Shown: positions 1 through 8,742 of the stretch, one piece after another | Numbering within the stretch: the stretch's first letter is position 1 | Layout: every line of letters starts with the position of its first letter | From: Streptomyces sp. 11x1 | GTDB taxonomy: Bacteria > Actinomycetota > Actinomycetes > Streptomycetales > Streptomycetaceae | Length of the DNA stretch: 64,000 nt | Direction: 5' to 3' | NCBI RefSeq assembly: GCF_032598905.1 | Contig: NZ_CP122458.1 | Span: 4,551,001-4,615,000 of the forward strand | Notes under the pieces: generated by a model | Database searches by the model: none | Told to the model about the DNA's origin: nothing | What the model saw: the letters and a program-made list of their open reading frames with translations, nothing else | Program-made: the position numbers and the translations under genes

Positions 1-1
1 G

Positions 2-1162
2 GCCGACGGGCTCCTCGCGATCTTCTTCTTCGTCGCCGGCATCGAACTCAAACGCGAACTGGTCGCCGGTGACCTCAAGGACCCGAGGACCGCCGCGCTG
101 CCCGTGATCGCCGCGCTGTGCGGCATGGCCGTACCCGCGCTCGTCTACACGCTCACCAACCTCACCGGCGGCGGCTCGCTGGCCGGCTGGGCGGTGCCCA
201 CGGCCACCGACATCGCCTTCGCGCTGGCCGTGCTCGCCGTCATCGGCACCTCCCTGCCGAACGCACTGCGGGCCTTCCTGCTCACCCTTGCCGTCGTCGA
301 CGACCTGTTCGCGATCCTGATCATCGCGGTGTTCTTCACGGACGACCTGAACTTCGCCGCGCTCGCCGGCGCCGTCGCCGCGCTCGCCGTCTTCTGGCTG
401 CTGCTGAGGAAGGGCGTACGCGGGTGGTACGTGTACGTTCCGCTCGCGCTCGTCGTCTGGGCGCTGATGTACAACAGCGGCGTGCACGCCACGATCGCCG
501 GGGTCGCGATGGGGCTGATGCTGCGCTGCAGCCGGCGTGACGGGGAGGAACGCTCCCCCGGCGAGCACATCGAGCATCTGGTGCGCCCCCTGTCAGCCGG
601 TCTGGCGGTACCGCTGTTCGCCCTGTTCAGCGCGGGTGTCGCGGTGTCGGGCGACGCACTGGCGAAGGTGTTCACGCAGCCGGAGACGCTCGGGGTCGTG
701 CTCGGGCTGGTGGTCGGCAAGGCGGTCGGGATCTTCGGCGGGACCTGGCTGACCGCCCGCTTCACCCGGGCCTCGCTCTCCGACGACCTGGCCTGGCCGG
801 ACGTCTTCGCCGTCTCCTCCCTCGCCGGGATCGGCTTCACCGTGTCGCTGCTCATCGGTGAACTGGCCTTCGAGGGCGACCAGGTGCTCACCGACGGCGT
901 CAAGGCCGCCGTCCTCAGCGGTTCGCTCGTCGCGGCGGTCCTGGCGACCGTCCTGCTGAAGCTGCGGAACGCCAAGTACCAGGCACTGTGGGCCGCCGAG
1001 GAGCGCGACGACGACCTCGACGGCATCCCCGACATCTACGAACAGGACGACCCTGCGTACCACCTGCGCATGGCGGAGATCTACGAACGCAAGGCCGCGG
1101 AACATCGCAGGCTTGCCGAAGTGGCGGGCGGGGCAGGCGTCGGCGACGACGGTCCGGCATGA
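2..1162 (+). CDS. nhaA: Na+/H+ antiporter NhaA, 5' truncated by the window edge
   Basis: This is a secondary transporter of the inner membrane that exchanges sodium for protons. The reading frame is open from base 2, and the first residues read ADGLLAIFFF followed by GIELKREL, the conserved NhaA segment at the start of the second helix, so perhaps 70-80 N-terminal residues are missing. A start at 104 (GTG) would cut off this conserved segment and is not the true start. Further hydrophobic helices follow, including the conserved PTATDIAFAL and VVDDLFAI segments that hold the ion-binding aspartates of NhaA. The C-terminal 60 residues form a charged cytosolic tail that is longer than in the enterobacterial protein. 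The gene ends 39 bases before the next gene on the same strand. Confidence 0.95.
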   Translation, partial: ADGLLAIFFFVAGIELKRELVAGDLKDPRTAALPVIAALCGMAVPALVYTLTNLTGGGSLAGWAVPTATDIAFALAVLAVIGTSLPNALRAFLLTLAVVDDLFAILIIAVFFTDDLNFAALAGAVAALAVFWLLLRKGVRGWYVYVPLALVVWALMYNSGVHATIAGVAMGLMLRCSRRDGEERSPGEHIEHLVRPLSAGLAVPLFALFSAGVAVSGDALAKVFTQPETLGVVLGLVVGKAVGIFGGTWLTARFTRASLSDDLAWPDVFAVSSLAGIGFTVSLLIGELAFEGDQVLTDGVKAAVLSGSLVAAVLATVLLKLRNAKYQALWAAEERDDDLDGIPDIYEQDDPAYHLRMAEIYERKAAEHRRLAEVAGGAGVGDDGPA

Positions 1163-1201
1163 TCTGACAGGACCGTACAAACGCATATGAGGGAGACCCC
1201 G

Positions 1202-1681
1202 ATGAGCGCACCCGACGGCAGCCCGGTCGGAGCCGAACGCAGCGTCGGCCAGCTGGTCGCCTCGGCGACGGCCGAGATGTCCGCGCTGGTGCACGACGAG
1301 ATCGCGCTGGCCAAGGCCCAGCTCAGGCAGGACGTCAAGCGAGGCGCGATCGGAGGCGGGGCGTTCACCGCGGCCGGCGCGGTACTGATCTTCTCCCTGC
1401 CGATGCTGAGCTTCGCCCTGGCGTACGGCATCCACACCTGGACCGACTGGAACCTCGCGCTCTGCTTCCTGCTGTCGTTCCTGGCGAACGTGGTGGTCGC
1501 GATCGTGCTGGGGCTCGTCGGTGTCGTCTTCTCCAAGAAGGCCAAGAAGAGCCAGGGCCCGCAGAAGGTCGCCGCGTCCATGAAGGAGACGGCAGGCGTG
1601 CTGCAGAACGCCAAGCCGCACCCCCGCCGGACCGCCCCGGCCGACGGCGCCGTCGAGGCTGTGGCACGCTCGTCGTCATGA
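1202..1681 (+). CDS. Phage holin family membrane protein (Holin-X/DUF1469 type)
   Basis: This is a 159-residue membrane protein. An N-terminal amphipathic segment (SVGQLVASATAEMSALVHDEIALAKAQL) leads into two transmembrane helices at roughly residues 55-80 and 90-120, and a basic tail follows. That layout is typical of the actinobacterial holin superfamily III/DUF1469 proteins, which are chromosomal and are not evidence of a prophage. I chose ATG 1202 over ATG 1187 because GGGAG lies just upstream of it at normal spacing. The stop codon overlaps the start of the next gene (ATGA), which suggests translational coupling. The cellular role is unknown. Confidence 0.85.
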   Translation: MSAPDGSPVGAERSVGQLVASATAEMSALVHDEIALAKAQLRQDVKRGAIGGGAFTAAGAVLIFSLPMLSFALAYGIHTWTDWNLALCFLLSFLANVVVAIVLGLVGVVFSKKAKKSQGPQKVAASMKETAGVLQNAKPHPRRTAPADGAVEAVARSSS

Positions 1682-2640
1682 CCGACCCCGCGACCGCCCC
1701 GGCCGCCCCCTGGAATCAGCCCGCGTCTCCCGTACGGCTCGACGTGCCCGGCGCCAAGGAGCTGATCCACCGGGACGTGGCCGCCAACGGCGCGCGCTTC
1801 CACATCGCCGAGGTGGGCGACGGACCGCTGGTGCTGCTGCTGCACGGCTTCCCGCAGTTCTGGTGGACCTGGCGGCACCAGATGGTCTCCCTCGCCGAGG
1901 CCGGGTTCCGGGCCGTGGCCATGGACCTGCGCGGAGTCGGCGGCAGCGACCGCACCCCCCGGGGTTACGACCCGGCGAACCTCGCCCTCGACATCACCGG
2001 CGTCGTCCGGTCCCTCGGCGAGCCCGACGCCGCGCTGGTCGGCCACGACCTGGGCGGCTATCTGGCGTGGACGGCGGCCGTGATGCGCCCCAAGCTCGTG
2101 CGGCGGCTCGCGGTCTCCTCGATGCCGCACCCGCGGCGCTGGCGCTCGGCCATGCTCTCCGACGTCAAGCAGACCTCCGCGGGCTCCTACATCTGGGGCT
2201 TCCAGCGGCCATGGATCCCCGAGCGGCAGCTCACCGCCGACGACGGCGCCCTGGTCGGCCGGCTGATCCGGGACTGGTCGGGGCCGCGGCTGCCCGACGA
2301 CGAGGCCGTGGAGGCGTACCAGCGGGCGATGTGCATCCCGTCGACCGCGCACTGCTCGATCGAGCCGTACCGGTGGATGGTGCGGTCCATGGCCCGCCCC
2401 GACGGCATCCAGTTCAACCGCCGGATGAAGCGGCCGGTCCGGGTGCCCACCCTCCATCTGCACGGTTCGCTCGACCCGGTGATGCGCACGCGCAGTGCGG
2501 CCGGCTCCGGGGAGTACGTCGAAGCGCCCTACCGTTGGCGGCTGTTCGACGGTCTGGGACACTTCCCGCACGAGGAGGACCCGGTGGCGTTCTCGACCGA
2601 GCTCATCAACTGGCTGAAGGATCCCGAGCCCGACCGGTGA
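1678..2640 (+). CDS. Alpha/beta hydrolase (epoxide-hydrolase-like)
   Basis: This is a 320-residue cytoplasmic hydrolase. The oxyanion-hole motif HGFPQFWWTW near residue 60 and the nucleophile elbow GHDLGGYLAW, which has Asp rather than Ser as nucleophile, place it with epoxide hydrolases and dehalogenase-like enzymes. The late acid (GSLDPVM) and the catalytic His (GLGHFPHEEDP) are present near the C terminus. The two cap-domain tyrosines that would confirm an epoxide hydrolase cannot be assigned confidently by eye. The start overlaps the stop of the preceding holin-like gene by four bases (ATGA), so the two are probably cotranscribed. The substrate is unknown. Confidence 0.9.
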   Translation: MTDPATAPAAPWNQPASPVRLDVPGAKELIHRDVAANGARFHIAEVGDGPLVLLLHGFPQFWWTWRHQMVSLAEAGFRAVAMDLRGVGGSDRTPRGYDPANLALDITGVVRSLGEPDAALVGHDLGGYLAWTAAVMRPKLVRRLAVSSMPHPRRWRSAMLSDVKQTSAGSYIWGFQRPWIPERQLTADDGALVGRLIRDWSGPRLPDDEAVEAYQRAMCIPSTAHCSIEPYRWMVRSMARPDGIQFNRRMKRPVRVPTLHLHGSLDPVMRTRSAAGSGEYVEAPYRWRLFDGLGHFPHEEDPVAFSTELINWLKDPEPDR

Positions 2641-2781
2641 GTCGGCCAGGTCGCCCGTTATCCGAACGTGAACACCCGAACGTGAACATCTGTTCCACGA
2701 ACAGCCACTTGCCCGGCGCATAGGCCAATTGGGGGGCGTGGGGGCGGTTATCGACCTTGGGGCGGGGGCACACGTCGGGGT
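2641..2781. other. Short intergenic stretch with a 12-bp direct repeat
   Basis: The 12-mer CGAACGTGAACA occurs at 2663-2674 and again at 2677-2688. A short hairpin-capable segment (TGTTC CAC GAACA) follows. No gene is visible. The repeat could bind a regulator of the small gene downstream, but nothing in the sequence proves this. Confidence 0.4.
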
Positions 2782-2961
2782 ATGGGCTGGACGCACGACT
2801 ACAGTGACGCAGCACGCAACCGCCGCTCGGCCTCGGGCCTGAGCTCGCACCAGAGGGGCGGCCCGCAACTGCAGGGCACCGATCCCCGACTGGGCATTCC
2901 GCGCATCCTGCGCCGCCGGGCCCGCTGGGTCTCGGCCCGCCTGCGCCATCCCCGTCCCTGA
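2782..2961 (+). CDS. Small basic protein of unknown function (59 aa)
   Basis: The protein starts MGWTHDYSDAARNRRSASGL and ends in an arginine-rich tail. It has no signal peptide, membrane segment or cysteine, and about a fifth of its residues are Arg. Codon third positions are mostly G or C, and the reading frame fills the gap between the hydrolase and the convergent marP gene. I recognise no family. It could be a small nucleic-acid-binding or ribosome-associated protein given its charge, but that is inference from composition only. Confidence 0.5.
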   Translation: MGWTHDYSDAARNRRSASGLSSHQRGGPQLQGTDPRLGIPRILRRRARWVSARLRHPRP

Positions 2962-3030
2962 CCTGTACGGGCGATCCCCGACCGGGGCGACCCGCACAGG
3001 ACCTCACACCACCACCGGCCCCGCCCGGCC

Positions 3031-4230
3031 TCAGAGCGCGCAGCTGTCGCTGTCCACCTGCTGGTTGGCCGTACGGCCCTTGGCGATGTCCTCCTCCACC
3101 TCGTCCGCGGTGAGGGCGTAGCCCGTCTCCGAGTCGTCGAGGGACTTCGCGAAGACCACGCCGTAGACCTTGCCGTCGGTCGTGAGCAGCGGACCGCCGG
3201 AGTTGCCCTGGCGGACGGTCGCGTAGAGCGAGTAGACGTCACGGTGGACGGTGCCGCGCTTGTAGATGTCGGCGCCGTTGGCCGTGATGCGACCGCGCAC
3301 GCGCGCGGGGCGGATGTCGTACGCGCCGTTCTCCGGGAAGCCCGCGACGATCGCGTCGTCGCTGCTGACGGCGTCCTTGGTGGTGAACTGCAGCGCGGGC
3401 GCCTTGAGGCCGGGCACGTCCAGGACGGCGATGTCGCGCTCCCAGTCGTAGAGGACGACCTTGGCGTCGTACTTGCGGCCCTCGCCGCCGATCTGGACGG
3501 TGGGTTCGTCGACTCCGCCGACCACGTGCGCGTTGGTCATCACCCGGCGCTCGCCGAAGACGAAGCCGGTGCCCTCCAGGACCTTGCCGCAACTCTGGGC
3601 GGTGCCCATGACCTTGACGATGGATCGCTTGGCGCGCTGGGCGGCCGGGCTGCTCGCGAGGGCGGGGTCGGGGGGCTGGACCTCGGTGATCGGCTCGTTC
3701 GAGAACGGGCTGAAGACCTGCGGGAAGCCGTTCTGTGTGAGGACGGAGGAGAAGTCCGCGAACCAGGTGTCCGCCTGGTTGGGCAGGGCACCGGCCACGC
3801 CCTGGAGCACCTTGGAGTTGCGGACCTCCTTGCCGAGCGTGGGCAGGGTCGTCCCGGCGAGTGCGGAACCGATCAGCCAGGCGACCAGGAGCATCGCGAC
3901 GACGTTGACGAGGGCGCCGCCGGTGGCGTCCAGGGCGCGGGCCGGGGACCAGGTGATGTAGCGGCGCAGCTTGTTGCCGAGGTGGGTGGTCAGGGCCTGG
4001 CCGACGGAGGCGCAGACGATCACGATGACCACCGCGACGACCGCGGCGGCCGTGCTGACCTCGGAGTTGTCGGTCATCCAGTCCCAGATGAAGGGCAGGG
4101 CGTACACCGCGGCGAGACCGCCGCCGAGGAAGCCGATCACCGACAGGATGCCGACGACGAAGCCCTGTCGATAGCCCACGATCGCGAACCAGACGGCGGC
4201 GACCAGCAACAGGATGTCCAGCACGTTCAC
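3031..4230 (-). CDS. marP: MarP-like membrane serine protease (CvpA domain plus trypsin-like domain)
   Basis: This 399-residue periplasm-facing protease has four N-terminal transmembrane helices (residues about 4-125, CvpA/colicin V production fold). A linker and a chymotrypsin-like domain follow. The triad is visible as His235 in TNAHVVGG, Asp266 in RDIAVLDV and Ser344 in GNSGGPLL. Cys214 and Cys397 sit where the regulatory disulfide of mycobacterial MarP lies. In mycobacteria this enzyme is needed to survive acid and oxidative stress by processing a cell-wall hydrolase; the same role here is inferred. It is the last gene of a leftward group with nth and a NUDIX hydrolase. The start is GTG with no clear Shine-Dalgarno. 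Confidence 0.92.
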   Translation of the reverse strand: MNVLDILLLVAAVWFAIVGYRQGFVVGILSVIGFLGGGLAAVYALPFIWDWMTDNSEVSTAAAVVAVVIVIVCASVGQALTTHLGNKLRRYITWSPARALDATGGALVNVVAMLLVAWLIGSALAGTTLPTLGKEVRNSKVLQGVAGALPNQADTWFADFSSVLTQNGFPQVFSPFSNEPITEVQPPDPALASSPAAQRAKRSIVKVMGTAQSCGKVLEGTGFVFGERRVMTNAHVVGGVDEPTVQIGGEGRKYDAKVVLYDWERDIAVLDVPGLKAPALQFTTKDAVSSDDAIVAGFPENGAYDIRPARVRGRITANGADIYKRGTVHRDVYSLYATVRQGNSGGPLLTTDGKVYGVVFAKSLDDSETGYALTADEVEEDIAKGRTANQQVDSDSCAL

Positions 4231-4350
4231 CGCTTCAAGCCTCGCCTCGTCACTACGCGATCACTACAGGCCGACCAGGGGGACCGGTCCGCCGCGCGGC
4301 GACAGGGGGACGCGACAGGCCCCAGAAGACGCAGCACGGCAGACACCCTG

Positions 4351-5097
4351 TCATGAGCGCCAGTCGAGCGGGACCTGCTTCTCGCGGTCCCAGGGGCGCT
4401 CCCAGCCCGAGTAGTGCAGCAGACGGTCGATCACTCCGGCCGTGAAACCCCACACCAGGGCTGATTCGACCAGAAATGCCGGGCCTGCGTAGCCACGGGG
4501 GTGTACGGCGGTGGCTCTGTTGGCGGGATCCGTGAGATCCGCCACGGGAACGGTGAAAACGCGGGCCGTCTCGTTCGGATCGACGACCCGGACCGGGGTG
4601 GGGCGGCGCCACCAGCCCAGGACGGGGGTCACCACGAAGCCGCTGACCGGGATGTAGAGCTTGGGCAGCGCACCGAAGAGCTGGACGCCGGCGGGGTCGA
4701 GACCGGTTTCCTCCTCGGCCTCCCGCAGGGCGGCCCGCAGCGGGCCGTCGGTCCCCGGGTCGCCGTCCTCGGGGTCGAGGGCACCGCCCGGGAAGGACGG
4801 CTGGCCCGCGTGCGATCTGAGCGAACCGGCGCGCTCCATGAGCAGCAGCTCGGGTCCGTCCGGGCCGTCGCCGAACAGGATCAGGACCGCCGACTGCCGC
4901 CCCGAGCCGTTCGCCGGCGGGAGGAAGCGGCTGAGCTGCAGCGGCTCGACCGTCTCGGCGGCGCGCACCACCGGGTCCAGCCAGGAGGGCAGGCCCGCCT
5001 TGTCCAGGGCGACGGGCCCGGCCCACGCGGGGAGCCGCCCCGTCTGGTGCCCGTTGTCGGTGTCCGTGCCGCCGTCCGTCCGGCTCGCGCGTGTCAT
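4351..5097 (-). CDS. NUDIX hydrolase, CoA pyrophosphatase type (NudL-like)
   Basis: This 248-residue hydrolase carries a Nudix box reading G-x-L-DPEDGDPGTDGPLRA-A-REAEEETGL, in which the REAEEETG core supplies the metal-binding glutamates. The upstream LLMERAGSLRSHAGQPSFPGG segment is the UPF0035 signature of CoA pyrophosphatases, enzymes that cut CoA or acyl-CoA to phosphopantetheine and 3',5'-ADP. I prefer ATG 5097 because GGGGG lies five bases upstream; GTG 5103 is the alternative. The start overlaps the stop of the small gene upstream (ATGA). It is part of the nth-to-marP group. Confidence 0.88.
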   Translation of the reverse strand: MTRASRTDGGTDTDNGHQTGRLPAWAGPVALDKAGLPSWLDPVVRAAETVEPLQLSRFLPPANGSGRQSAVLILFGDGPDGPELLLMERAGSLRSHAGQPSFPGGALDPEDGDPGTDGPLRAALREAEEETGLDPAGVQLFGALPKLYIPVSGFVVTPVLGWWRRPTPVRVVDPNETARVFTVPVADLTDPANRATAVHPRGYAGPAFLVESALVWGFTAGVIDRLLHYSGWERPWDREKQVPLDWRS

Positions 5098-5348
5098 AGC
5101 CACCCCCGTCGTTCTTCCGGTCCCAACGCCCGGAGGACCGCTGATCGTTCCACTTGGGCCGCATTTCCCACTTGTGGGTGGCGGAAGGCGGGGCGGGGAG
5201 GGCGCGGTCCGGAGTGGGGGCGCGGGACGGCGCGCATGGTGCAGGGGGTGCGGGCGCCGGCGCGCGTGCCCGAGGGGGCGGGTCCGGTGGTGTGGGCGCC
5301 GATGATGCCACCGGCGGGCATGGCCGGGCGCTCGATGTGGGCCGTCAT
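5094..5348 (-). CDS. Small unknown protein coupled between nth and the NUDIX gene
   Basis: This 84-residue reading frame begins with an ATG that overlaps the nth stop codon (ATGA). It ends with a TGA that overlaps the NUDIX start (ATGA). Such overlap at both ends would be unlikely by chance. The first 55 codons have strongly G/C third positions; the last 25 are less biased. The product is rich in Pro, Gly and Ala and has no recognisable domain. It may be a real linker gene in the operon, or a fortuitous frame over the NUDIX promoter region. Confidence 0.45.
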   Translation of the reverse strand: MTAHIERPAMPAGGIIGAHTTGPAPSGTRAGARTPCTMRAVPRPHSGPRPPRPAFRHPQVGNAAQVERSAVLRALGPEERRGWL

Positions 5349-6475
5349 CCGGCGGCTCCGAGTGGCGGGGCCGGGATGCCGCCCGCCTCCAGGTAGGACT
5401 GCGGGGGCTTGAGGCGCTGACCGGGGAAGCCGCCCTTCTCGTACTTCAGGAGCTTCCTGGCCTTCTCGGGGTCGGTCTCCCCCTCACCGAACGCCGGGCA
5501 GAGCGGAGCGATGGGGCAGGCGCCGCAGGCCGGTTTGCGGGCGTGGCAGATGCGGCGGCCGTGGAAGATCACGTGGTGCGACAGCATCGTCCACTCGCTC
5601 TTCGGGAAGAGCGCGCCGATGGCCGCCTCGATCTTGTCCGGGTCGGTCGCGTCGGTCCAGCGCCAGCGCCGTACGAGCCGTTGGAAGTGGGTGTCGACGG
5701 TGATGCCGGGGCGGCCGAACGCGTTGCCCAGCACGACGAAGGCGGTCTTGCGGCCGACGCCCGGCAGCTTGACCAGGTCTTCGAGACGGCCGGGGACCTC
5801 ACCGCCGTGGTTCTCCACCAGGGCCTTGGACAGCCCCATCACCGACTTCGTCTTGGCCCGGAAGAACCCGCAGGGCCGCAGGATCTCCTCGACCTCCTGC
5901 GGGTCGGCCGCGGCCAGGTCCTCGGGGGTGGGGTACTTCGCGAACAGTGCCGGTGTCGTCTGGTTGACCCGCAGGTCGGTCGTCTGGGCGGACAGGACCG
6001 TCGCCACGATCAGCTGGAAGGAGTTCTCGAAGTCCAGCTCGGGGTGCGCGTACGGGTACACCTCGGCGAGTTCGCGGTTGATGCGGCGGGCACGGCGGAC
6101 GAGGGCGGTCCGGGACTCGGGCTTGGCCGCCGAGGCCTTTCTCCGAGCCGGGGCCGCTCCCTGCGCCGCGACGGCTCCCTGCGCTGGGGCGGCCTTCTTC
6201 ACCGCCGCCGCCTTCCGGGCGGTGGCCCTCTTCACCGGGGCCGGCTTGCTCACCGGGGCCGGTTGGCCCGCCGGGGCGGGTTTGCTCGCCGAGGCTGCTC
6301 TCGCCGGGGCCGTGGTCTCTCGGGCGGAGTTCTCCGCCGCTGATGGATCGGACACCTTCGTCGCCTTTGCCGTTTTGTTCGCTCCCGTGGGGCCCTGTTC
6401 GCCCACAGCGGAATCGCGCCGTACAACCACGTGTCCAGCCCCCTCGGCCTGCGCTCTCACCGGCGATTTGGACAC
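5345..6475 (-). CDS. nth: Endonuclease III (bifunctional DNA N-glycosylase/AP lyase)
   Basis: This base-excision repair enzyme removes oxidised pyrimidines and cleaves abasic sites. The first 130 or so residues are a low-complexity Ala/Pro/Lys-rich extension, longer than in enterobacterial Nth. The conserved core then includes the helix-hairpin-helix LPGVGRKTA with the catalytic Lys, VDTHFQR with the catalytic Asp, and a C-terminal [4Fe-4S] loop [17 protein letters not shown] (Cys-x6-Cys-x2-Cys-x5-Cys). The GTG start at 6475 has no convincing Shine-Dalgarno, so the N terminus is uncertain. It heads a leftward operon and diverges from crp. Confidence 0.93.
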   Translation of the reverse strand: MSKSPVRAQAEGAGHVVVRRDSAVGEQGPTGANKTAKATKVSDPSAAENSARETTAPARAASASKPAPAGQPAPVSKPAPVKRATARKAAAVKKAAPAQGAVAAQGAAPARRKASAAKPESRTALVRRARRINRELAEVYPYAHPELDFENSFQLIVATVLSAQTTDLRVNQTTPALFAKYPTPEDLAAADPQEVEEILRPCGFFRAKTKSVMGLSKALVENHGGEVPGRLEDLVKLPGVGRKTAFVVLGNAFGRPGITVDTHFQRLVRRWRWTDATDPDKIEAAIGALFPKSEWTMLSHHVIFHGRRICHARKPACGACPIAPLCPAFGEGETDPEKARKLLKYEKGGFPGQRLKPPQSYLEAGGIPAPPLGAAG

Positions 6476-6681
6476 CCGGCCAGCCTAAAGCCCGGCACCG
6501 ACATCCGCCCCGGGCCCAGAAGATCGGCCCCCAATTGGACCCCTGACGCTTACCCCGGGACATGTGTGCGGCATCCTTGTGACAGATCACACTGTTTGGA
6601 CCGTCCGGCAAGATGGGGAACACGGTCCCCTGGTAATACGGGGAGCAAGATCCCCTGAGCAGGTCGACAAGGAGAGAACTC

Positions 6682-7356
6682 GTGGACGACGTTCTGCGGC
6701 GCGCCCCGCTCTTCGCGGCGCTCGATGACGAGCAGGCCGCGGAGCTCCGCGCCTCCATGAGTGAGGTGACCCTCGCGCGCGGTGACGCTCTCTTCCACGA
6801 GGGTGACCCGGGAGACCGCCTCTACGTGGTCACCGAGGGCAAGGTGAAGCTGCACCGCGCCTCGCCCGACGGCCGCGAGAACATGCTGGCCGTGCTCGGC
6901 CCCGGTGAGCTGATCGGCGAGCTGTCGCTGTTCGACCCGGGTCCGCGGACGGCGACGGCCACCGCGCTGACCGAGGTCAAGCTGCTGGGCCTCGGCCACG
7001 GCGACCTCCAGCCCTGGCTGAACGCGCGGCCCGAGGTGGCGGCGGCGCTGCTGCGCGCGGTCGCCCGGCGACTGCGCAAGACCAACGACCAGATGTCCGA
7101 CCTGGTGTTCTCGGACGTGCCCGGGCGGGTCGCTCGCGCGCTGCTGGACCTCTCCCGCCGGTTCGGCGTGCAGTCGGAGGAAGGCATCCATGTGGTGCAC
7201 GACCTCACGCAGGAGGAGCTGGCGCAGCTCGTGGGCGCGTCCCGCGAGACCGTGAACAAGGCGCTGGCGGACTTCGCGCAGCGCGGATGGCTGCGCCTGG
7301 AGGCTCGCGCGGTGATCCTGCTGGACGTGGAGCGACTGGCCAAGCGCTCTCGCTGA
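6682..7356 (+). CDS. crp: Crp/Fnr-family transcription regulator
   Basis: This is a 224-residue DNA-binding protein. The N-terminal cyclic-nucleotide-binding barrel shows GDPGDRLYVVTEGKVKL and GELIGELSLFDPGPRTATATA. A dimerisation helix follows, and the C-terminal winged helix contains TQEELAQLVGASRETVNKAL. In Streptomyces the orthologous Crp controls germination, colony development and antibiotic output. The GTG start is preceded by AAGGAGAG at good spacing. It is transcribed divergently from nth with an approximately 200-bp shared upstream region. Confidence 0.93.
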   Translation: MDDVLRRAPLFAALDDEQAAELRASMSEVTLARGDALFHEGDPGDRLYVVTEGKVKLHRASPDGRENMLAVLGPGELIGELSLFDPGPRTATATALTEVKLLGLGHGDLQPWLNARPEVAAALLRAVARRLRKTNDQMSDLVFSDVPGRVARALLDLSRRFGVQSEEGIHVVHDLTQEELAQLVGASRETVNKALADFAQRGWLRLEARAVILLDVERLAKRSR

Positions 7357-7365
7357 CGCGGGGCT

Positions 7366-7427
7366 CGACTTTCGATCAGGTTCGTCTTTCGTTCGATCGG
7401 GTTCGTCTTTCGATGGGGTTCGTCTCG
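7366..7427. repeat. Imperfect triple tandem repeat after crp
   Basis: Three copies of a unit close to TTTCGATCGGGTTCGTC lie just after the crp stop codon. They read as T-rich compared with the surroundings. A role in transcript ends or as a binding site is possible; the sequence does not decide. The rest of the gap to 7598 shows no gene. Confidence 0.5.
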
Positions 7428-7598
7428 CTCACGGGGCGGGCCCCATCGTTCCGTGGCGCCCTGGACGCGCTTGGAAGGGGCCTCTGGGGCCCGAGAGGGA
7501 CTTGAGGTCGGGTGGCCACCCCGGGAGTCCGGGAAGCCCGGAGACGGACACTCAGGCGCAAAGACGGTCAGGCTCGACCTCAGACCGAGTCGAAGCGG

Positions 7599-8429
7599 TC
7601 AGATCAGGCCGTGTTCGGTCAGGTACTCCAGCTGTGCCCGTACCGAAAGTTCCGCGGCGGGCCACAGGGAGCGGTCGACGTCCGCGTAGACGTGGGCGAC
7701 GACGTCGCCGGGAGTGCGGTAGCCGTTCTCGACGGCCGTCTCCACCTGGGCCAGCCGGTGGGCGCGGTGGGCCAGATAGAACTCGACGGCACCCTGGGCG
7801 TCCTCCAGGACGGGACCGTGACCGGGGAGGACGGTGTGGACGCCGTCGTCGACCGTGAGGGACCTGAGGCGGCGCAGCGAGTCGAGATAGTCGCCGAGAC
7901 GGCCGTCGGGGTGGGCCACGACCGTCGTGCCGCGGCCCAGGACGGTGTCACCGGTCAGGACGGCCCGGTCCGCCGGGATGTGGAAGCAGAGCGAGTCGGC
8001 GGTGTGGCCGGGGGTGGGGACGACCCGGAGCTCCAGGCCGCCGACCGAGACGACGTCGCCCGCGCCCAGTCCTTCGTCGCCGAGCCGCAACGCCGGGTCC
8101 AGGGCCCGTACGTTCGTGCCGGTCAGCTCGGCGAAGCGGGCGGCGCCCTCCGCGTGGTCGGGGTGCCCGTGCGTGAGCAGGGTCAGCGCGACACGACGGC
8201 CGGCCTTCTCCGCCGTGGCGACGACGTTGCGCAGATGAGCGTCGTCCAGGGGACCGGGGTCGATCACGACGGCGAGGTCGGAGTCCGGTTCGGAGACGAC
8301 CCAGCTGTTGGTGCCGTCCAGCGTCATCACGGAGGCGTTCGGCGCGAGCACGTTGACGGCCCGGGCGGTGGCGGGGCCGGACAGGACACCGCCCCTGGGC
8401 TGTCCGGGAAGGGCTGCTGCGTCGGTCAT
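7599..8429 (-). CDS. MBL-fold metallo-hydrolase
   Basis: This 276-residue hydrolase contains the zinc-binding motif LTHGHPDHAEGA (HxHxDH) and later histidines in PTPGHTADS and LPGHGPV, typical of the beta-lactamase-like/hydroxyacylglutathione hydrolase group (LACTB2-like). I start it at ATG 8429, where a conserved-looking N terminus begins with MTDAAALPG. An upstream frame extension of 31 residues looks non-conserved. The substrate is unknown. The upstream region to the next gene is a repeat-rich gap. Confidence 0.88.
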   Translation of the reverse strand: MTDAAALPGQPRGGVLSGPATARAVNVLAPNASVMTLDGTNSWVVSEPDSDLAVVIDPGPLDDAHLRNVVATAEKAGRRVALTLLTHGHPDHAEGAARFAELTGTNVRALDPALRLGDEGLGAGDVVSVGGLELRVVPTPGHTADSLCFHIPADRAVLTGDTVLGRGTTVVAHPDGRLGDYLDSLRRLRSLTVDDGVHTVLPGHGPVLEDAQGAVEFYLAHRAHRLAQVETAVENGYRTPGDVVAHVYADVDRSLWPAAELSVRAQLEYLTEHGLI

Positions 8430-8742
8430 ACGGAGGTGCCTTCCAGCGGGAGGGGAGAAGTACGACGGTGCCGCGAGCGGGCCCGGACGGCGCCCCGACC
8501 CACATACGGCGGTACGAGGCACGCGGCCACGGACTCGGACCGACCGCTCGACTGCCCCGGGCGTGCTGCGACTCGCCCGGCGCGCACTGCCGCCCGACGC
8601 GGACAGGCTGCCACCCGCCCCGGCAACGCTGCCGCCCGACCAGGCAACGCTGCCGCCCGACCAAGGGCTGCCACCCGCCCCGCCAGCGCCGCCGTCCCGC
8701 CTGGAAGGGCTGCCGGCCCTCCCCGAACGGCTGTCGTCGCCG
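8430..8742. repeat. Intergenic gap with GC-rich short tandem repeats
   Basis: Between 8586 and 8720 the unit GGCAACGCTGCCGCCCGACC and its variants (CTGCCACCCGCCCC, CTGCCGGCCCTCCCC) recur five or six times. No convincing gene is seen; frames crossing the region are compositional artefacts. Repeats like this are common and variable between Streptomyces strains. Confidence 0.6.

Noticed and set aside
1202..1681. Prophage suggested by a holin-family protein
   Set aside because: No other phage gene is nearby; this protein family is chromosomal in Streptomyces.
1081..2997. A 638-codon minus-strand frame opposite the holin-like gene and hydrolase
   Set aside because: It is a mirror frame of well-supported genes, with no motif and unlikely composition.
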